IMG/VR virus record: IMGVR_UViG_3300042691_032685
Span: 1-64,000 of that record
Source: a virus
Length of the DNA stretch: 64,000 bases
Strand: one strand, 5' to 3'
The notes beneath the pieces were generated by a model. It saw nothing but the letters and a program-made list of their open reading frames with translations, was not told the DNA's origin and made no database searches. Positions 24,867 through 32,793 of the stretch are shown piece by piece (within the stretch, counting starts at the first letter, position 1; each line of letters starts with the position of its first letter). A program made the translations under genes and the position numbers.

Positions 24867-25450
24867 CAGTATTTGCTGTAGGCGCTCGCCGAGAAGATGC
24901 TGAAATGATTACCAGCAGTGACTTGGCGTCTTCTGCTAATGCTCTGCTGGGCGGCATTGATTTAGATGTTGCCAGCTCAAAAGTTGCAAACGAGTACGTC
25001 GGTGCAAAGCAGTTCTACTCTCCGTCTGATGACGGATTAAATTGTCAACCGTGGTTTGGAAAGGTCTACCTTTTCCCACCAAGTGGTTGTTACTTTTGGG
25101 ACAAGAAGAGTGATCGCTGGAAGATGACGCGTTCTTCTGCAATCACTTTGACATCTTCTCATGCGGTTTGGTTTCGTCGTTTGTATCGGGAATGGATGGC
25201 TGGAGAAGTAGAGCAAGGTCTTTACTTCACCAACTGCCCCGACATGATTCGTTACGAACAGAAAATCTTTGATTTTCCCATGTGCATTTTGAAAACTGCA
25301 CCCTTTTTGCTGCGGCGAATCGGAGATGAAGTAAAGAAACACAAAACATGTACCTCATTTTTGGTGTATCTACCGCCAATGGACGATGTGACTGCAGCCA
25401 CCGAACGTTTTATCGACATCTACTCGGAAAAGGGGCGTATTCTTTGTTGA
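24863..25450 (+). CDS. Dam-like phage methyltransferase fold lacking the (D/N)PPY motif
   Basis: Shows the phage N6-adenine methyltransferase pattern: GIDLDVASSKVANEYVGA, FYSPSDDGLNCQPWFGKVYL, then hydrophobic strands. Where active enzymes have NPPY or DPPW it reads FPPSGCYF. The motif change suggests a non-catalytic or changed enzyme, perhaps a DNA-binding or blocking protein. It sits in the HTH operon just before dCTP deaminase. Confidence 0.65.
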   Translation: MTVFAVGARREDAEMITSSDLASSANALLGGIDLDVASSKVANEYVGAKQFYSPSDDGLNCQPWFGKVYLFPPSGCYFWDKKSDRWKMTRSSAITLTSSHAVWFRRLYREWMAGEVEQGLYFTNCPDMIRYEQKIFDFPMCILKTAPFLLRRIGDEVKKHKTCTSFLVYLPPMDDVTAATERFIDIYSEKGRILC

Positions 25451-25456
25451 TTTCGG

Positions 25457-25462
25457 TATACT
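25457..25462 (+). promoter_or_regulatory. Possible -10 element for the dCTP deaminase gene
   Basis: TATACT within CGGTATACTG, 22 bases before the ATG; no clear -35. A CGGTATAC sequence also precedes the rightward gene at 57965. Confidence 0.3.
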
Positions 25463-25483
25463 GAAGGACGATTACAGGGAACC

Positions 25484-26071
25484 ATGAGCGTCCTAGCCGA
25501 CTGGGAGATTAAGCAACTTGCGGAAGAAGAGCAGATGATTGAGCCCTTTGTTGATCATTTGATCAATAAAGAAGATGGACGCAAGCTCCTTAGCTATGGC
25601 TTAAGTTCTTACGGCTACGACATTCGCCTTTCTCCTACACAATGTTTAATCTTTGGCAAGGTACAGGCTGGGGATTGTGATCCAAAGGATTTTGATCCAG
25701 ACATTTTGAAGCCTGCAGATCTTTTGGAAGACGAGAGGGGACAATATTTTCTTCTGCCCCCATACGGCTATTGTCTTGGGGTTGCGCAAGAACGGTTAAA
25801 ACTTCCTCGCGACGTTACTGTCGTTGCAGTAGGAAAATCAACGTATGCACGTTCCGGTATCCTGGTAAATATCACGCCAGCTGAAAGCGGATGGGAAGGC
25901 TATCTAACACTGGAGATCAGTAATTGCACTGGTCTTTTCAACAGGATCTATGCCAATGAAGGAATCACACAGCTTCTCTTCTATCGAGGCAATCCATGCC
26001 ATGTGACTTATCAAGACCGCAAGGGTAAATACCAAGACCAACCAAGTAACGTGGTGTTTTCCCAGGTCTAA
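25484..26071 (+). CDS. dcd: dCTP deaminase
   Basis: A 195-residue protein with the family segments SSYGYDIRLSP, GKSTYARSGI and ITPAESGWEGYLTLE, where the glutamate pair and the SGI loop form the active site of the trimer. It converts dCTP to dUTP, feeding dTTP synthesis. An AGGGA ribosome site lies just upstream. Common in phages for nucleotide supply. Confidence 0.92.
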   Translation: MSVLADWEIKQLAEEEQMIEPFVDHLINKEDGRKLLSYGLSSYGYDIRLSPTQCLIFGKVQAGDCDPKDFDPDILKPADLLEDERGQYFLLPPYGYCLGVAQERLKLPRDVTVVAVGKSTYARSGILVNITPAESGWEGYLTLEISNCTGLFNRIYANEGITQLLFYRGNPCHVTYQDRKGKYQDQPSNVVFSQV

Positions 26072-26439
26072 AATCCCTTGCCAAATTGAGCTGCTGGTTT
26101 ACGGGCGTATCCAACACTACCGGTGCGCCCACCGGAATCACCTGTTGAAGGAAGCTCGGTTCCAGCAATCACAGCTTGCGTGCGTGGCGTCTTTCCACGA
26201 ATGGTTGGTTCGTCGATACTAGCCCTCTGCTGGTACGCGCCAGCTGTCTTTGCTGCTCGCATGAACTTTGCAACACGTTCCTGGTTGCGATTCAAAGATT
26301 CAGCTGAGAAGCGCTCGACAGGTTCGACGCGACGTAGGTCGGTATCGTATGCCTGTTCCGGTCTTAGGTCGGAAACTTCAGCTCCGGACGTACCAGAGTT
26401 GTTCCTAGGATCGTAAGTAGACTGGAATATGTTTGCCAT
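26068..26439 (-). CDS. Hypothetical disordered protein (123 aa)
   Basis: Begins MANIFQSTYDPRNNSG; Arg/Gly/Ser-rich with one helix (NRNQERVAKFMRAAKTA). ATG at 26439 chosen over a start nine codons upstream. Convergent with dcd, overlapping it by four bases. Probably a virion-associated peptide. Confidence 0.5.
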   Translation of the reverse strand: MANIFQSTYDPRNNSGTSGAEVSDLRPEQAYDTDLRRVEPVERFSAESLNRNQERVAKFMRAAKTAGAYQQRASIDEPTIRGKTPRTQAVIAGTELPSTGDSGGRTGSVGYARKPAAQFGKGF

Positions 26440-26457
26440 CTTATTATTGTAAAAGAA

Positions 26458-26820
26458 GTGAATCAATCAACTGTCGTGATGCATTCCGCCGCAGGCTTTC
26501 TAGATAGCTTTGTTCAAGACGAACTGAAGTGCCGTTATCTTGATGAAGAAGATTTTGGTGCTCCTCTCGATAATGAAGAAAATGATGTACCCTTATATGA
26601 CATGTACAACAGAGGTTTAGTTGCATGCGAACAGGGACTCGAAAGGAATCCGTTGAATCTCGAGGGAGCACGGCCTGGAATGACGGGTTACATTCCGTCG
26701 ATGGAACAGGGCTTAGCAATGGGAGCATCACCAAAACCCCGGACCCTGGTTTTGGAACTGGAGGAGCCGGAGGAAAAGGAACGGACGCTGTCGGCAAAAC
26801 GACGTGGTTTACTCCGGTAG
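26458..26820 (+). CDS. Hypothetical acidic protein (up to 120 aa)
   Basis: Acidic N-terminal region (FLDSFVQDELKCRYLDEEDF) and a less regular C-terminus. The frame opens with GTG at 26458; an ATG follows at 26479. Its last 196 bases overlap the DUF3310 gene in another frame, which is unusually long, so one N- or C-terminus may be mis-set or joined by frameshifting. Confidence 0.45.
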   Translation: MNQSTVVMHSAAGFLDSFVQDELKCRYLDEEDFGAPLDNEENDVPLYDMYNRGLVACEQGLERNPLNLEGARPGMTGYIPSMEQGLAMGASPKPRTLVLELEEPEEKERTLSAKRRGLLR

Positions 26821-27152
26821 AAGACATAATTCCTAGTCTTCTTGAGGAAAACACATTGCAGTTAAGTGAGTGTCCAGGTGGTGTGTGCCCAGTTCCCTGG
26901 GCCACCAAAGAAGAAACTCCTGTGGTCCAAGAAGATACAGTTAATCATCCATCTCATTACACAGATGGTGGTATTGAATGTATCGAGGCTATTGAAGCAG
27001 CTTTAACCAACGAAGAGTTTCGTGGTTATTGCAAAGGAAACTGCATCAAATATATTTGGCGTGAAAAACTGAAAGGCGGTACGGAGTCACTGAAAAAAGC
27101 GCAGTGGTACTTGGATCGCCTTATCCAACTAGACGAAGCTCAAAAGGGCTGA
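26625..27152 (+). CDS. DUF3310 (phage nucleotide-kinase-like) protein
   Basis: The C-terminal about 65 residues are DUF3310: VNHPSHYTDGGIECIEAIEA, CKGNCIKYIWREKLKGG and LKKAQWYLDRLI. The domain is widespread in phages and is sometimes labelled nucleotide kinase without proof. The first 100 residues are low complexity and may not all be translated, since 196 bases overlap the upstream gene. It ends 13 bases into the convergent NblA-like gene. Confidence 0.75.
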   Translation: MRTGTRKESVESRGSTAWNDGLHSVDGTGLSNGSITKTPDPGFGTGGAGGKGTDAVGKTTWFTPVEDIIPSLLEENTLQLSECPGGVCPVPWATKEETPVVQEDTVNHPSHYTDGGIECIEAIEAALTNEEFRGYCKGNCIKYIWREKLKGGTESLKKAQWYLDRLIQLDEAQKG

Positions 27153-27430
27153 AGATCGTCTTCGTCCTCGTCCTCGTCGTCGTATGTACATGCGGCGGCG
27201 AGTTCTGCTAGCTCAAGATCCGTAGGGAAATCAAAGTCAATAGAAACGTTCTCGTCTTCCATCAAGGATTTGATTGCGTACCATTCCATAAGTCGCTGGT
27301 GGTACAGATTCAGCAAAGCGTAATACAGCTCATCCCACGTCATCTCTTGCGCCGTGAGTTCTGCTTTACGCATCGAGAATTGCAGCTCAAGAGGAAGCTC
27401 GAACTCCCGTGGTTCAACAGACCGTTCCAT
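27140..27430 (-). CDS. nblA: NblA-like phycobilisome-degradation adaptor with acidic tail
   Basis: Residues about 10-60 follow the NblA pattern: FELPLELQFSMRKAELTAQE, a central helix MTWDELYYALLNLYHQRLM, then EWYAIKSLM. NblA dimers bind phycobiliproteins and bring them to Clp protease, so the antenna is dismantled. Canonical NblA is about 60 residues; this one adds a C-terminal extension ending in a run of Asp/Glu. An ATG start at 27430 is preferred to an upstream GTG. Phage nblA genes are known from cyanophages such as Ma-LMM01. Identification is by pattern and should be tested by profile search. Confidence 0.72.
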   Translation of the reverse strand: MERSVEPREFELPLELQFSMRKAELTAQEMTWDELYYALLNLYHQRLMEWYAIKSLMEDENVSIDFDFPTDLELAELAAACTYDDEDEDEDDLQPF

Positions 27431-27460
27431 TCCGCTTTGCACGTTTTCAATGCAATTATT

Positions 27461-28135
27461 CTAATCGTAGCCGTCAAATGTCATAATGCGTGCATCTGCT
27501 TCCATGAGATCAAAGTCCATCCAAGGGTTTTCATCGATTCGGAAGTTGTTGGCAAACTCGGAAAGGATGTAAGGACTGATGCGTTCTTCCAGTGAACGGA
27601 TAGCACGGACTTCGTGGGGAGCGGCTGTGTAATTACGGAACGCTGTCAACAAGATCTCAGTTGAGGCCCAAGGATTAGCGTCAACTTCCTGGAGGAAAAG
27701 ATTCATTTCTTCTCGCCGTCTATCCAGGAGGCCGCCAACAACCTTATGGTCTTGGTCAAAGATCCAACGACCCATTTCTTCGGTGGCACCAGAGAAATTT
27801 TCAACCTCTAGGTAGTCAATGACGCGACTATAGAGGAATGGCTCCCAGCCGATGGAATGGATGAAAGACACAAGTGCCTGGCGCATGCTGTCATCGAGTC
27901 CCAGGTTCAAGCGAAGCAACTGAACTTCGATGACGTTGACCTCATGGAAGAGGTACTCTAAAGCCTTCTCCTGGCTGCAACGCTGGCCTTTCTTGACGGG
28001 TGAGCCATCGGGGTAGAACTGTGTCCCAAACCCGATGGTATAGGGCTCTGCACCTGTGTGCGGATCTGGGTACGCCTTCTCGTTAAACCCTTCGTATTTA
28101 CGAATGAGATTAACAGCACGCGAAAGATCCGACAT
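27461..28135 (-). CDS. GH24 (T4-type) lysozyme
   Basis: The N-terminal catalytic region has E15 (RKYEGF), D24 (AYPDPHTG) and T33 (YTIGFGT), the E-8-D-x-T triad of phage lysozymes. Residues about 45-150 complete the helical domain. The C-terminal 70 residues are extra and of unknown role. Hydrolyses the MurNAc-GlcNAc bond. With the 16389-17399 endolysin this gives the phage two separate lysis enzymes. Confidence 0.85.
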   Translation of the reverse strand: MSDLSRAVNLIRKYEGFNEKAYPDPHTGAEPYTIGFGTQFYPDGSPVKKGQRCSQEKALEYLFHEVNVIEVQLLRLNLGLDDSMRQALVSFIHSIGWEPFLYSRVIDYLEVENFSGATEEMGRWIFDQDHKVVGGLLDRRREEMNLFLQEVDANPWASTEILLTAFRNYTAAPHEVRAIRSLEERISPYILSEFANNFRIDENPWMDFDLMEADARIMTFDGYD

Positions 28136-28171
28136 AGGGGTAACAATTATTACCCCTAATATACATAATTT

Positions 28172-28294
28172 TTATTTACCTTGGCCCCTCATTTTTTTAC
28201 GGCCATGATTAGCTAAAGAATTGCGACCCTGGCCTTGTCTTGTTTTCTTGGGTTTGGACTCAAGACGGACTGTGGTTGATTTGGGTTTTGCCAT
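28172..28294 (-). CDS. Very basic microprotein (40 aa)
   Basis: MAKPKSTTVRLESKPKKTRQ and GRNSLANHGRKKMRGQGK: over a third Lys/Arg. Probably binds nucleic acid; similar short cyanophage proteins are familiar but unnamed to me. Lies between the lysozyme and another basic gene. Confidence 0.65.
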   Translation of the reverse strand: MAKPKSTTVRLESKPKKTRQGQGRNSLANHGRKKMRGQGK

Positions 28295-28332
28295 GCTGGT
28301 AAAGAATCAGCTCACGCAGTTTAGCGAGAAAA

Positions 28333-28632
28333 TCACCACTTGACTTTATGGCTCCAGTAGCGAGCTGACATCTTATCAGGGTTGGGATCTTGAGCGTTAT
28401 GGCGGGCGTAGTACGAACGCTTACGGGCTTTATCCTTTTCCGTCTTGGGATTCTTTCCGGCCCCTTCAACGCCTTGCTGACCGAAACGAATGATCTTCTC
28501 CTCTCCTCCTTCGCATGCTTTGACGACGTGACTCTTGGTCGGATGGCTTGGAGTCCGTTGAGGTTTGTTGCATGCCATTTTGTCTTTGGCAATTTTTGCC
28601 GCCTTGGCTGCTTTTTTACGTTGCTCCGCCAT
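28333..28632 (-). CDS. Conserved basic phage protein (99 aa)
   Basis: Contains ACNKPQRTPSHPTKSHVVKA, EKIIRFGQQGVEGAGKNP and MSARYWSHKVKW, a pattern I recall as a conserved phage hypothetical. Lys-rich, probably DNA-binding. Its start overlaps the stop of the giant virion gene (TAATG), so expression is coupled. Confidence 0.75.
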   Translation of the reverse strand: MAEQRKKAAKAAKIAKDKMACNKPQRTPSHPTKSHVVKACEGGEEKIIRFGQQGVEGAGKNPKTEKDKARKRSYYARHNAQDPNPDKMSARYWSHKVKW

Positions 28633-31613
28633 TAACTAAATCCTTTAAAGAATGAAGTAAATTCGCCGAGAATTTTCTGTCCAGTCTTAGACTTGTAATC
28701 CTCGTCTTCTTTGTCGTCTCCAAATATATTAAAATAACTAGGCGCAGAAGTTGCCTCTGTTGTAGTTTTTGCTTGATCAACTTCATCATCAAACAAACCC
28801 TGAATAGAAGTCAACGCTGCAAACGGATCTCTACTTGTCAGCCCGGCGTAAGCTCCTCCGAGTTGTAATCCTTTTTGACCTTGAGTCAATAACTCCATTT
28901 CACCTCGATCAATATCTGTCATAAAGTTGGTGTAAAACTCATCTTCACTCCCTTGGTAACCAGCGTTTTTGAAGATCTTATAAAGCTCCGTTTGATTTGG
29001 TGAGTCAGTAGGCTTGTAATCTTCTGGACGCTCAATATATTCAACACCAATCCTCTCTTGTGTAGGCCTTAATTTCTTCTCATTTAAATACTTAATTGTC
29101 TCTCGTATTTCCTTGGCGGCCCCTGTGCGAAACGCATCGATAATATATTGTTTAACCTCTTCAACACCCATCTCTTTCCCGCTAAGTCCCAGGGTTTCCA
29201 GAAGCTTGTCCCACTGTTCTTTTTGCTGGTCTGGACTTAAACCTTCTAAAAGCTTGTCAGCATATTCTTCTGGCGTAACAAAATTCAAGAATGTGATGTC
29301 ACCTATCTTTAATTTTTCATCACTGATTTCTGGAATAATTTTCTCTTGGATATAATCTTCTGCATCTTTTAATGTGATTAAATCTTTTGCAGGGTCAAAT
29401 CCGTTAGCTGCACCTTTGACTTGATAGTGGAGTTTGGCAAATTGATTTTTATCATTCGGATCAAGTCCGTAATAATAAGCCCATTGGCTCCAGGTCCAAT
29501 CAGTACCTGGTACTACAGTTGTGTTCCCTGCAGTTTTGGCAGCTTCCCAGTCCTTAGCTAGCTCATCTTTTTGTTGTTGATATCGAGTAATTTTGGGGTC
29601 ATCTGCACTAAAGTTTCCAGTCGGATCCCAATAAAAATTAACATCGAAATTTAATGGGTCTTTACTTCTTACACCATCAAGATAAGCTTTCGCTCTTACG
29701 TCTGCAATATCACGCAAAGAATCTAGAGCGCTTTGTGTTTGAAAAACGTTCTGCTCGTTTTGTTTTACGTCCATATAACTGACGAATTCAGTCATGGAAC
29801 GAGACGTGTCAAATCGTGGCTTCAAGTAACGATCAATATAATCTTTAGCAAAAGCCGCATCAACGTTATATTCAATTGATGGGTCCAGGGGGTCTTTAAC
29901 TGTTAGTCCTCCTTCGTATCCTTTTACTAATTGGTTATCAAACCACTGTTGCCAGTTGTAAATAGTATTGCTTCGGCTAGGAATACCTGTTGCTTTAGAC
30001 AGAGAAGCTTCTAGACTTTCTTTTGCTTTCTCTGGATCCCCACTAAAACCAAGGATCCCACCAAAGCCAGAATCACCCAAGATCGAATTGGATAAGCTCT
30101 CATTCAACGAAACAATTTCATTGAATCCTTCCAAGCCTTTGTAAAATTCAAACTGTCGTTCTTGGAGCTTCATCTTCTGAAGCTGTTCTGCAGCCTTTTT
30201 TAAAGAGTCTTGTGTCAGTGCTCCAAAGACTTGTTGTTGCTGTTTTTCTTTAGCGCCCAAGACTGGGCTTAGTGTTCCTTCCAGGATTGTCATGCCCTTA
30301 TCCATGACAATCTGACTACGCAAACGATCAGGAATGTTGTCTAATGTTGGAACGGGTAATGTTCCGGCATCGTATTCTTTCTTTTGATCAGAAGGAAGAC
30401 TGTTATACCATTCTTTAAGAACGGTTGGGTCTTGTGCATCCGCCCAATCTTTTAAGTTATCAAAACGATCAGCAAGACCTAAAACTCTGTCCCGATAAAG
30501 TTGGTAGTCCGAATCAGTTAAATACTCACTGTATTGCTCCGGTAGACCAGCAAGCTCAGCTGCATTTCCGCGTTCACCAGCGGCTTTCCCTTGTGTGGTG
30601 TAATACCAATGCAGGTACGTATCTCTGTTGTACCGACCAACAACATCTAGATCAGGTAGATATTGATCACCAACATTAACGGAAGCTTGTGCATTATTCC
30701 ATTGATTTAAAGCTTCTCCTCCCCCTCTGGTATTAAGCCTGTAATAGTCAGGATCAAAACCACCTGTTGGAGGCTGAGCGCCTAATGCCATGCTATCCCA
30801 GGCGCTGACCTTGTTGCCTGCGTAATAACCAGACAACGTATCGAGATCACCGCTGCTAACCAAGTCACCGAAAGCCTGTGGCGTTAAGGATGCCTCCAGG
30901 CCCTCCATTAATCCTTTGTAGTTACCACCAGTTGATTTGTTAAAAACTTTGATGATGTCATTGAAATTTTGCTGGAGACCAGTGCCAACTGGTGAGCCGA
31001 TACCTTCGTACTCAGCTAAACCAAGATTGCCATTTTCATCAAGAGTAAACTTTGGTCCAGGAAGAATTCGTGCCTCATTTTTGCCACTTTGTTCCCAGTG
31101 CTGTTGGCCCCAGCCATCCGGTCCATCTACGGCAACAACTTTTCCATCAGATTTCTGAAAGACGTTTGGAATATAACTATCTCCATACAGCTGCGAATGG
31201 CGTATTACATATTGACTGCTGTTCCAAAGAACGGTATCTAACGCATTGAAAGGAACTTCTCTATTTTCTTTTTGTCCATTGCTTTCGTAATGAGCTTTAC
31301 CCCAAGCTGCTTTATTGTTGTTGTAAGCTTTTCTTAAATTAGCGTCTGAGTTCCAGGCATTATCAAGATCTGATGGACCATCAGAAGGTTGCCATACAGA
31401 ACTACCGCCTGTCCAGACGTAATGTTCCCAGTTTCTGTTGTTGGCCCTTGCGTTTTGAAAGTCTTCTAGTGTTCCAGCAAGTTGATGATATACATCCTGA
31501 CGCAGTGGATTAATGACACTGCGCCCTTGAGAATTAGTCGTATCTCTGTTTTGTGCATTAAAAGAATCTACAAGATCCTGGTATAACCCAACGTAATCAC
31601 CAAATACAGCCAT
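28632..31613 (-). CDS. Large virion protein (993 aa) with HYxxxGxxExR repeats
   Basis: Two early repeats read WGKAHYESNGQKENR and WGQQHWEQSGKNEAR; later LHWYYTTQGKAAGER and FAKLHYQVKGAANGF are degenerate copies. The HYxxxGxxEGR type occurs in large surface and structural proteins. The rest alternates helical and mixed segments; no catalytic motif seen. Size and place in the late region suggest a tail or internal ejection protein. ATG at 31613 overlaps the HNH stop (TAATG). Confidence 0.7.
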   Translation of the reverse strand: MAVFGDYVGLYQDLVDSFNAQNRDTTNSQGRSVINPLRQDVYHQLAGTLEDFQNARANNRNWEHYVWTGGSSVWQPSDGPSDLDNAWNSDANLRKAYNNNKAAWGKAHYESNGQKENREVPFNALDTVLWNSSQYVIRHSQLYGDSYIPNVFQKSDGKVVAVDGPDGWGQQHWEQSGKNEARILPGPKFTLDENGNLGLAEYEGIGSPVGTGLQQNFNDIIKVFNKSTGGNYKGLMEGLEASLTPQAFGDLVSSGDLDTLSGYYAGNKVSAWDSMALGAQPPTGGFDPDYYRLNTRGGGEALNQWNNAQASVNVGDQYLPDLDVVGRYNRDTYLHWYYTTQGKAAGERGNAAELAGLPEQYSEYLTDSDYQLYRDRVLGLADRFDNLKDWADAQDPTVLKEWYNSLPSDQKKEYDAGTLPVPTLDNIPDRLRSQIVMDKGMTILEGTLSPVLGAKEKQQQQVFGALTQDSLKKAAEQLQKMKLQERQFEFYKGLEGFNEIVSLNESLSNSILGDSGFGGILGFSGDPEKAKESLEASLSKATGIPSRSNTIYNWQQWFDNQLVKGYEGGLTVKDPLDPSIEYNVDAAFAKDYIDRYLKPRFDTSRSMTEFVSYMDVKQNEQNVFQTQSALDSLRDIADVRAKAYLDGVRSKDPLNFDVNFYWDPTGNFSADDPKITRYQQQKDELAKDWEAAKTAGNTTVVPGTDWTWSQWAYYYGLDPNDKNQFAKLHYQVKGAANGFDPAKDLITLKDAEDYIQEKIIPEISDEKLKIGDITFLNFVTPEEYADKLLEGLSPDQQKEQWDKLLETLGLSGKEMGVEEVKQYIIDAFRTGAAKEIRETIKYLNEKKLRPTQERIGVEYIERPEDYKPTDSPNQTELYKIFKNAGYQGSEDEFYTNFMTDIDRGEMELLTQGQKGLQLGGAYAGLTSRDPFAALTSIQGLFDDEVDQAKTTTEATSAPSYFNIFGDDKEDEDYKSKTGQKILGEFTSFFKGFS

Positions 31614-31951
31614 TAGCACTCACCAAAAATAAAAACTGATTCTTGCTTGATCCAGGCTTCAATCCTACCAAGAGTTTCAGGAGAAAAGAATGCTTGTTTC
31701 TCAAACCAATTCCTCATATCCTCTGACCCCTTGTGAGCATTACAACGACGACAGCAAGGAAGGAGATTGTGACGGTTGGAAGAACCTGATTTAAACCTTG
31801 GAACAATATGATCCAGGCTTGTTGCGGTGTCGCCGCAATATCCACATTTGTGATTCCAGGCTTGGTATATACTTTCTCTAAATCGTTTCTTTGCAAGTTT
31901 TGGTGTTAATTCAACTAGCAGGGCGAGGGGCTCGTGCTCGTTGCAAAACAT
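31613..31951 (-). CDS. HNH endonuclease (112 aa)
   Basis: A clean HNH: CGYCGDTATSLDHIVPRFKS, then HNLLPCCRRCNAHKG, with zinc cysteines in CxxC pairs and the DH catalytic element. A C-terminal helix follows. It is inserted among virion genes, coupled to the 993-residue gene by TAATG. Could be homing or packaging-related. Confidence 0.85.
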   Translation of the reverse strand: MFCNEHEPLALLVELTPKLAKKRFRESIYQAWNHKCGYCGDTATSLDHIVPRFKSGSSNRHNLLPCCRRCNAHKGSEDMRNWFEKQAFFSPETLGRIEAWIKQESVFIFGEC

Positions 31952-32035
31952 GCTATTTAATTGCCGTTGATTTATTCTAATTTCCCCTTACAATTTCCAT
32001 CGCAAAGAAAAGAGATAAAACTTTTCTTAAATCCG

Positions 32036-32069
32036 TTGACAGGCCCTTGACTCAGGATAAGGTATATGA
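32036..32069 (+). promoter_or_regulatory. Possible promoter for the excisionase-like gene
   Basis: A consensus -35 TTGACA at 32036-32041 is followed 16-22 bases later by AT-rich hexamers (TAAGGT, TATATG), none a good -10. The gene start is at 32088. Confidence 0.3.
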
Positions 32070-32087
32070 GTAACGACCGCCACTTCA

Positions 32088-32306
32088 ATGGCTAAGCATC
32101 CAGGTTGGGTCTCTGCCCAGCAAGCAGAAGAGCTTTTGGGCATTGACCGCAAGACTCTCTTCAAGTACCGCGACAACGGCACCCTAAAGCTAGGCCCCCA
32201 CTTCGCGGCATTCCCGGAGACTCGTTCCAGGGACAGCTATCGTTGGAATGTAAAAGCCGTCAGGAAACACCTGCAAAAGCAGGGTATGATGCCGATTGCT
32301 GCTTGA
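32088..32306 (+). CDS. Excisionase-like winged HTH protein (72 aa)
   Basis: HPGWVSAQQAEELLGIDRKT followed by LFKYRDNGTLKLGPHF and a final helix YRWNVKAVRKHLQ: the MerR/excisionase fold as found beside phage integrases. It converges on the integrase-like gene, overlapping its 3' end by 47 bases. Likely remnant or working part of a lysogeny module. Confidence 0.7.
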   Translation: MAKHPGWVSAQQAEELLGIDRKTLFKYRDNGTLKLGPHFAAFPETRSRDSYRWNVKAVRKHLQKQGMMPIAA

Positions 32307-32682
32307 TCTGCCTATAGTGATTCTTACGGATTCTATGGGCAAGGACTAAGTCAGTAATGTTGAGTTCAACGTTCTGAAAAGCCATTGCTTCATAGAGGGA
32401 TGAGCAAAGGGACGATAAGCAGCTCTGCAGGGTGCGGGGCTGCTTTTCTTTTAGGCTGAAAAGAACTGCCCACTGTGGATGAAAAGGGCGAACGACACGT
32501 TTCTTGCTGGAGACAGAGATGGAAGCATCAGGCCCCCAGTCAAGATTGCAAAGCTCTTCCGGCTTAAGGCCATAGGTAGCAACCATGCCATAGAGCCAGG
32601 CAATGTCTTTTGTTTTTCTGCTGGATGCTAAGCGGAAATACTCATCCACAATCCGCTGATCCAGGGGCGGTTGGTGGGTCAT
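32260..32682 (-). CDS. Degenerate tyrosine-recombinase-like protein (140 aa)
   Basis: Resembles the catalytic half of tyrosine integrases: ATYGLKPEELCNLDW has Lys where the box I arginine should be, FHPQWAVLFSLKE follows, and AHRIRKNHY recalls the HxxR box. No convincing nucleophile tyrosine follows and the N-terminal core-binding domain is missing (about 140 of a usual 300-400 residues). ATG at 32682 chosen. Probably inactive or repurposed. Confidence 0.5.
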   Translation of the reverse strand: MTHQPPLDQRIVDEYFRLASSRKTKDIAWLYGMVATYGLKPEELCNLDWGPDASISVSSKKRVVRPFHPQWAVLFSLKEKQPRTLQSCLSSLCSSLYEAMAFQNVELNITDLVLAHRIRKNHYRQIKQQSASYPAFAGVS

Positions 32683-32793
32683 TAGTCGTATGAGCTGAGT
32701 GCCCGAACCATATCGAACGGTGGGGACTACTCGCAAGGGCTAAAGGAATCCTTAATAAGTCTTGTGAGACTTATTATAAGTATACCTTAATTG

